Positions 57,514 through 64,000 of a stretch of DNA of 64,000 nucleotides are shown piece by piece. The position numbers and the translations under genes were made by a program. The stretch comes from Pezizomycotina sp. ARF18 (lineage: Eukaryota > Ascomycota). Each line of letters opens with the position of its first letter. The stretch's first letter is position 1. The stretch lies in NCBI GenBank assembly GCA_002224055.1, contig AZLU01000030.1:186255-250254 (forward strand), in the 5' to 3' direction. The notes below the pieces were generated by a model, which was given only the letters and a program-made list of their open reading frames with translations, was not told the DNA's origin and ran no database searches.

Positions 57514-58061
57514 ACGTGGGGCACTACCCGCGAGCCACCACCTACCAGCGAGCCAGTCGAAAAACACACCAAAAATTAATAAAATGTTATAATTTTTAAC
57601 TCGACAACGACAGTATAATTTTTTTATATAAAGTAACTATATAAATAAATAAGCCTTAAATATTAAGAATATTAAATAAAATTATTGAGTGATTGTTAGC
57701 GAATTTTGTTACGTAATCGATAGTTATTATAAAATTTACGTGTAAAACGAAATTTTATATATAAACTCTAAACGACACTTTAAAAAATTATAAAAAATCT
57801 AAATCCGCCCGAAAATTTTTAAAATTTGAATACGTCGTAATTATAGTTTTATATATCGTAGTTTTTCGTTTCGTGATGTTTGGATGAGTGATTGTTAAGT
57901 TATTTGTCGTTATTATTTTGTTTATATTTGATGAAAATATAATTAAAGTTTAAGTTGTGGTGTCTGGCTCGTCGGCTTTTTGGTGTGATTTTTCTTGATA
58001 TTAGTCTTGGTATTGAACTGGCTCGCTGGTAGGCAGTGGCTCGCGGGGTGGTGCCTCACGT
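57514..58061. mobile_element. MITE of Tc1/mariner (pogo-like) type, 548 bp, TA target duplication
   Basis: This is a non-autonomous DNA transposon remnant. The left end begins ACGTGGGGCACTACCCGCGA after a TA (57512-57513). The right end, read on the minus strand from 58061, begins ACGTGAGGCACCACCCCGCG and is followed by TA (58062-58063). About 44 bp of the ends pair with four mismatches and one single-base gap. Each end contains two short repeats of GCGAGCCA. The interior (about 57590-57965) is extremely AT-rich with no coding capacity. TA duplication, GC-rich inverted ends and an AT-rich core are usual for fungal Fot1/pogo-derived MITEs. The similarity of the ends suggests moderate age. No second copy or transposase gene is in the window. 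Confidence 0.85.
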
Positions 58062-61000
58062 TATAAGGAAGGAGAACTTTGAGCTTGAAGGCTTATATGA
58101 ACTCCTATGGAACCTGTTGCCAGTTATAGGGGTTGCAGTACGATGTAGGAGGAACTCGAATACATTGAAAAGGACAAGACGCAGAACAACAACTTTTATC
58201 GGTGGATATGAACAAGGAGTTGTAATCATAAACTAGTAAGGAAGAAGCTAATAGCTTTAAAAATATAACGGGTTTCGTATACCCTGATAATCAAAAGTCA
58301 ATCGAAGGATTCTATGTGAGGTGATTAACACGGCTTCACTCTATTCTGTGAAGAGGAATGATTTAGCACTATGGTAGGGGCTTTGATTATAATAGTTTGC
58401 AAAAACTGAAGGCGATTGAGGAAGGAGATATACGTAGCAATCAGTCGTCTAGAGCGAAACTATACTCTAGCCTATATTTCTGTATTCATTTACCACGAGG
58501 AGGGAATACCATTTTATGTCTGCAAAGTAGCGCAACTCGTGGGATATCAAGGTGGTCTCATCAATGCAGTCGATAAGAGGAAAGCGTGCTTTAGAAGGTC
58601 ACATTGTTATCACAGGCTTTTCTCAAGATCTTACTTCCTCTGAGCAATGTTAATTCGAAGCGTATGTCTCTATAAACCAATTGAAAGTTGGGATCAAGAA
58701 AAATATCAAGTATTCGGATCCGACGTTGTAGTTGCTGGCACAGATCAAGTAAGCGATCCCAAAGATATGCGGAAACGGTCGCTAAGTGTTGGTTTCCAAC
58801 TCAGTATGAAGTTCGTAAGCGTGTCGTCAAGCTCCAGAGACATATGGCGTTCTCTTTCTACGCATCAGCTTAATGAACATATTTCGATAGATTAAGTTGA
58901 AGTTATTAGTTGGAACCTGTCGTTATGTGATCTGTCTCTGTAGCTGCTTTCGCTGATTCTGGCCATTGAGGCGAGTAGTCTATGCACGATCACTATTATT
59001 GTTTAACCGCCGCTGTATTAACACGAAGAGTTCTTCAATCCATTCCGGCCAGGCATCTAATTATAAGGCATTGGAAATAGGTTACGAAAATGTTTTATTA
59101 TCCTGCAGCAGGGAGATTTCCGAAGGCTTCCCTAATCTCAAATCATTTCCACGAGTAGGACCAGGTATAATATCTACATTCGGAATCGGTGGATAGTGAT
59201 TATCCGGGATCGTTGTTACGTCGTCTGATGCCTGGGTCTGGAGTTCACGCCGCTACATTCCCTCAATAACTTACTAGAAAGTATTAATATAGCGTTTTAC
59301 AGCTTTAATACTCTGTTACCATTGGTGAGCATCGCATATGCTTCGCGTCTTTTGAAGATGAAGCCACAATTTTATAATCGAGAACTGGCTGCATTGTGAT
59401 ATATAGGGACTCGGAATATCACCTTATTATGCTTAATACAAGTCAACGTCGAGCATTATCGGGGGACCCGCAGAAGATTCTTCGATTCATCTCTCACACA
59501 CGCCGAGAGGGGCACTTTTAGACTTCGTTATACTTCAAGCCCGATTATATTGTGGGAATTTGTTATACTCGTAACCTCAACTTAATAGATAGATATCTTA
59601 TGTCACCAAGACTCTACCCGTGTGCTGACATGCCTCTTACCTCACTTTGGGAGGGTTATGGCGTCGATTAGCTGCATAACGCCAATTTATGGGTCCTATT
59701 CGAAACTTGCGGTATGCAAGTACGAGGGTGGTGTCGTCGTGCAGAGTGCCCACACCCAAAATGACGGTTGTGTATATAAAGGGGACCTTCTCCCACCTAG
59801 CTAGTTCTTAGTTTAGCAGACCAGATTCATTCTATTTTTATCCATGATAGTAGTAGTCGCTTTCATAGCGACTGCATTACACTACGATAGTGGAACTGAT
59901 AGTCTGGCTTTTAGCATATGACGTTTGCTCCAGCGGTCTTATTTGGTCTTGAGAGTGGAATGTTATGACTCCTTTAAATTTATAAATGATAAGAGACCTG
60001 TCGGATTTAGTTTGCGTTTTACTCCGGTAACTTTCGATCTACCAAGAGACATCTGATCTCGTTCCCTTTGCATGAGGTATCATAGGCGGTTGATTCTTGT
60101 CGAGAATTATTCACATTGGCGTCCCAGTTTTACTGATACTATGGATGGGTTACGTAAATCCCAGTGATGCGATACCTTCCGTTCAGCACTTTTTTGTTGC
60201 CTTCATGGCCTCGTTTTACATCCCCGTCGCCCCTTGCTCTTTTATTATCAGGAGTTTGGACCGTGTAGCTCGCAAGTCTGCACGTAAAAACGCCTGTAAT
60301 ACGGCGTTAAAAAAATCCTGTAGCCATACTGGCAGCTAGGATGGAATACCGTGGACTGGTATGGTCTGAGTCATAGATAAATCCAGCTGTATAGCGATGG
60401 CCACAGCCCTTTATCCGAATGGGTTTGTACGATCATGACAATATTGCAACACTATGAGTCGTCGCGACCGTAATAGCAGATAGACCCCTTTGTAGGTGCG
60501 TTGTCACTACTTCTTGACGTAGGTCTATAGAATATGAAGCATTTCTCGACAGCCTCATTTTAATAAGCCTCGTTTGGCGAGAAACAGTCCATATCTTACT
60601 GCCGGAGGTTGCAGCGAAAGAAGACGTCGTTTCCCTGCGCGAAAAATAAATACTTAGTATCTATAGTTACATGCTAATTGCTAATATAAGGGACTGGTAC
60701 GATTCTATGCCACGAGTTGTGCCATGTAAAGTAACTTAGAAATGTACTTTCAAGGACTACATTAATATCTGGGAGTGGTTGATTTACACCAGTCCATTAA
60801 TATGCGCTACAACCTGTTCATGAGAGGATATCGGCTTTTCAAGAAGGGTGTAATAAGTTTTTATTGATGATGTTAGATCTTTGACGTTCCCATCGAGTTG
60901 GTCCGATTTCCCACTGCAATTAGCCATTATAGCAGTCGCTGACCGCATGGAAATTCGCAAGAATCCTTCGTGCGGCGCGGCGAGCTACTAGCCCGCAAAG

Positions 61001-64000
61001 TTCGAATTATCTGAGCAGCCCCGGGATTGTAGACACAGCTTCAGGATGGAGAATATTTTGTGCTTTTCATGCCTATGTCGAATTGCTTTTGCTTGAAAAT
61101 TATCCAACCCGGGTTTGGGCGGTGTTCTGGTTGGCATTATAAGTTTGCGTTTAATCCCTGGATGGATGAGAGCGCTTATGGAGCCAGATGGAAAGTTTTA
61201 CCAATAGTACCGATGACATCTAGAAGGGTTTTGCCATGATCACTATCACTCGGAAATCGATCGAGAACGAGACGTAAAGTCGTAAAAGATTTTGCTGTTT
61301 GAAGATTTATTTTTGTGAGGTTTCTATGGAGTGGATAGGGAGAAAAAATAGATATATATTTCCAGATCATCGGCGACGCCTGTTGTTACCAACTAAAGTG
61401 GATCCAAACTTGAGAAGGATAAGGAATAGTTAGGCGTGCCTTTGGCGATTTATGCTCCTACTGACGCTTTGCTCTCCCTTTGTTAAAAAACTTTTTATAA
61501 AGCTGATCGATCCTGATTTGTTAACTCTTTATGGAGAGCGAGAAGAGGGACTAGAGCATCGGGGTAAATGCCGTATCCACCAATTCGAAACCATTCGAAA
61601 GCGACCCTGATTGGGGGATTCGGTCACCTTTTTTTGTATGCACGGATTGCGGTGTATTTCCCGACAACGTACACATATCGCGAATCCAGCAAAAGTGAAG
61701 TGCTTTATGCCAGGGAAGAGAACTTCGCTTGGTTGAAACTACGGCAATCGCCTGGATTTATTCCTACAATTATCTGAAATAGGAGCACCAAATTATTTAT
61801 ATGGAGATGTTGGCTGAGCTGTTCCGCTACCCGTCGACTAGCTGATCCTCGGTTACTCGACAGCGGAACCTCATATGAAAGAAAAACTCCTGTACTACAA
61901 GGATCTGCATTACGCGCATTATATCCGGAGTCTTCTACACGCAGAGAGAAGTCAAACATTGTGGAAATTCGGTCGTTGGCTTCCAAATCATGCTGTGGAG
62001 CGGCGACGATCAAAAGTTGCGTAGTGCGTATCCCTCAATGGCTGCAAAAGACTGTCATAATTCATCAGCAAGGGGCCAATTCTAGAAGAGTTATTGTTTT
62101 ATAGTCCGCGCAGTTCCAGAACTATGGGCCTCCTTTGATGGATTAAGTTTGAGATTCTCTTGCGGCTTTTAATGTATGTAATCGTGAGGGCGGGAACCTG
62201 AAATCGTTGACGAGCAATTTGATTCTTTGGCAGCGTTCCCTCAAAAGTGGAGCACCAACGCTCCCAGCTATCGTTCCCGCGCTCTCTCCGACTGTATTTC
62301 ACTACATTATGCAGTGTATCAAGTCGATTTCGATTACGCAGTGTTGAGAATGACCTGACTTAGGGCTTATCCACTTCGAGATTCTTTGGGGAAAATTTTT
62401 ACTTTGACTTTATGCCACTCCAGGTGGGGCTCGGGTTCACGGTTTGGACTCTACGGGCTTTTGACAAGTGCGGGTATCGAGCGGGCACACGCGAAGCATA
62501 CCCATCAGCGCCCCATCTGTCTATCGCGGAGCATGTCTGTTCCAATTTACCGACCACAAAACATACCTACCACCACAAAAGGACACATTTGCCAACATTT
62601 CGGCAATCGCAACTTATGCCCTTTCAGGCTCATAAGGAGGCAAACTCGAAGCTTTCACAGCCAAAAAAAAAAAAAAAAAAAAAAAAAAGGCTTGCAGGTG
62701 GCTCTGGCACCGAGACCTCCCTCAACTAGAGAATGAACCGAATATAAGTTTGCGTGGGGCAGGGTTCTTAAAATTGAGATGAACTTGGCTCGTTCAATTA
62801 TCACTTCAATAGGTAACCCATGAGTATCAAGACAGGGGCCGCTTCCGATACCCGCAATTGCTTGAGCCTACTAGATCTTTAGCGCTTCATTCATTTTGTC
62901 AAGTATATAGCTGCTGTGAGACTGCGGTTTATTACAATTTTCTTCGTCTTCAAGGGAACAAATCGGCGGAGGAATATTCTTATATTTCTAATTTGAATTG
63001 GGATCGGGACCCGAAAATGTTCCGAAGTGTTCGACAGGTCTCAACGGACTGATTGTGCGCTCAGGAGTTACTCTAGAAGAACCCAGTAGATTCCGTGAAA
63101 ACTATCCTCCGTACCTATTTTTGGTCACATGCATATCTATACGTCTCAAATAACCGGTGTTATCAGGGCTATACTCCAGATTATAGAAGGGTACTAACTT
63201 CAGTTTAGAATTCGGTCTTCATTTTCACCAAAATCCACCTTGAGGTGGCAGTTGTGCTCTTAAACTCAGCGTTGGATCCCTTGTTACACCACTAGTAATT
63301 GTGGGTCCTCGCGAGGCGAAACCTCCGTCAAGCACCGGCGGTTTTCAACGGCGTGGGGAAGGCTGGGGAGGCCTTCGGCAGGGGTCATACCGATTTCGTC
63401 AGTAATTGTAAGCACGCCAAGCATAACGCCATTGTTTGCTGCAGTTGAAAACCCTGGACTTGCATCGCTGGGTGATCGATTATTCCCTACGAGGAGTCAA
63501 ACTGTCGTGATGACCTCTGGTAACCAACCTCAGATTCTATTCAAATCTAGAAATGGGCTGAGCTTAAAATGGTTGTAGTTATTGATCATGGCAGACTTCT
63601 ACTTACAGCAGGGGGTTCTGATCATTTGTTAGCAAAAGTATTACAGGAGCTAGCGGTCTTACCGATATCCAACCCACGGAATTGAATCGAGGGTCATATC
63701 ATTTCCTATTTTTTGCTAAGATTATATTCCTCGAAGCAAGTCGGAAAAAAACGGTCGATCGAACGAATTATCCACGTGGGAAAAATTGTAAAGGTTTCAC
63801 AGATAGTGTCATTTCCGTGGTCTTGGTGTCCTACGTTTAACGGATCTTTTCGTTAGGAAAATGAAACATCGCCAGCGCAGCAACCCTATCCCTGTATCAT
63901 CCCTTCACCGCTCAGACAAATTCACTCTGATTCTGGCAAGATCTGAGGCTTAGAATGGAAATTGACAGCCATACGAGTCCGTTTACGCAGATTGGTGATT
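58062..64000. other. Gene-poor region, no supported gene
   Basis: There are many short frames on both strands but none with recognisable domains, signal peptides or splice structure. The longest plus frames (62386-62736) run into an A run (62663-62688), are Lys-rich at the end and overlap each other. A TTCTAGAA palindrome occurs at 62080. Composition is balanced but stops are frequent, in keeping with old non-coding or long-decayed DNA. Confidence 0.5.

Noticed and set aside
60097-60339. Plus frame with a hydrophobic front
   Set aside because: The first segment is only moderately hydrophobic, no exon partner is seen and the surrounding DNA looks non-coding.
62386-62736. Two overlapping plus-strand frames ending in a Lys run
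   Set aside because: There are no domain, splice sites or conserved motif, and the run is a 26-base poly(A).
1-64000. CRISPR array, bacterial operon or prophage
   Set aside because: There are no regularly spaced identical repeats, no ribosome-binding sites and clear spliceosomal introns; the window is eukaryotic.

Overview
This window looks like nuclear DNA of a filamentous ascomycete (Pezizomycotina). The evidence is: short introns (about 65-135 nt) with GTAAGT/GTATGT donors and CTAAC-type branch sites; several protein families typical of these fungi (CipC/DUF3759, fungal rhodopsin/Pth11-like membrane protein, tandem GFA domains, fungal BTB protein, small secreted Cys protein, MFS exporter); and a 548-bp Tc1/mariner-type MITE. 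No class or species can be assigned from sequence alone. There are no prokaryotic operon signals, no CRISPR array and no convincing tRNA or rRNA gene.

Layout. 0-9.3 kb: one membrane receptor-like gene (2.5-3.9 kb, minus) in gene-poor, homopolymer-rich DNA. 9.3-14.8 kb: BTB protein and small secreted protein (convergent), then a two-exon unknown gene and a CipC-like gene (convergent). 14.8-24 kb: gene-poor DNA broken by a two-domain GFA gene (19.2 kb) and followed by a decayed array of roughly 185-197-bp repeats (21.5-23.1 kb). 24-51.4 kb: the most unusual part, with about ten small genes on both strands predicted to encode membrane proteins with one to three hydrophobic segments. Several are clearly paralogous: a head-to-head pair at 28.7-30.7 kb sharing an exon end, a W-C-[ES]-H motif in three genes, and a CxxC pair at 37.5 and 38.9 kb. 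An MFS transporter gene (41.7-43.5 kb) and two diverged copies of another unknown gene (24 and 34 kb) lie among them. 52.0-53.6 kb: a type II membrane, glycosyltransferase-like protein. 53.6-64 kb: gene-poor, microsatellite-rich DNA with the MITE at 57.5 kb.

Nearly every recognisable host gene is interrupted by several one-base frame changes. Where family conservation shows the expected frame, most are a missing base in a short homopolymer, while the flanking codons stay conserved. This fits unpolished long-read sequence better than true gene death, though decay cannot be excluded. CDS coordinates below are therefore envelopes of a gene, not single open frames, and all product calls rest on reading conserved pieces by eye.

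No pathway can be assembled from these genes. If expressed, the 27-51 kb cluster would be a lineage-specific set of small membrane proteins, with an exporter and a glycosyltransferase-like protein nearby.
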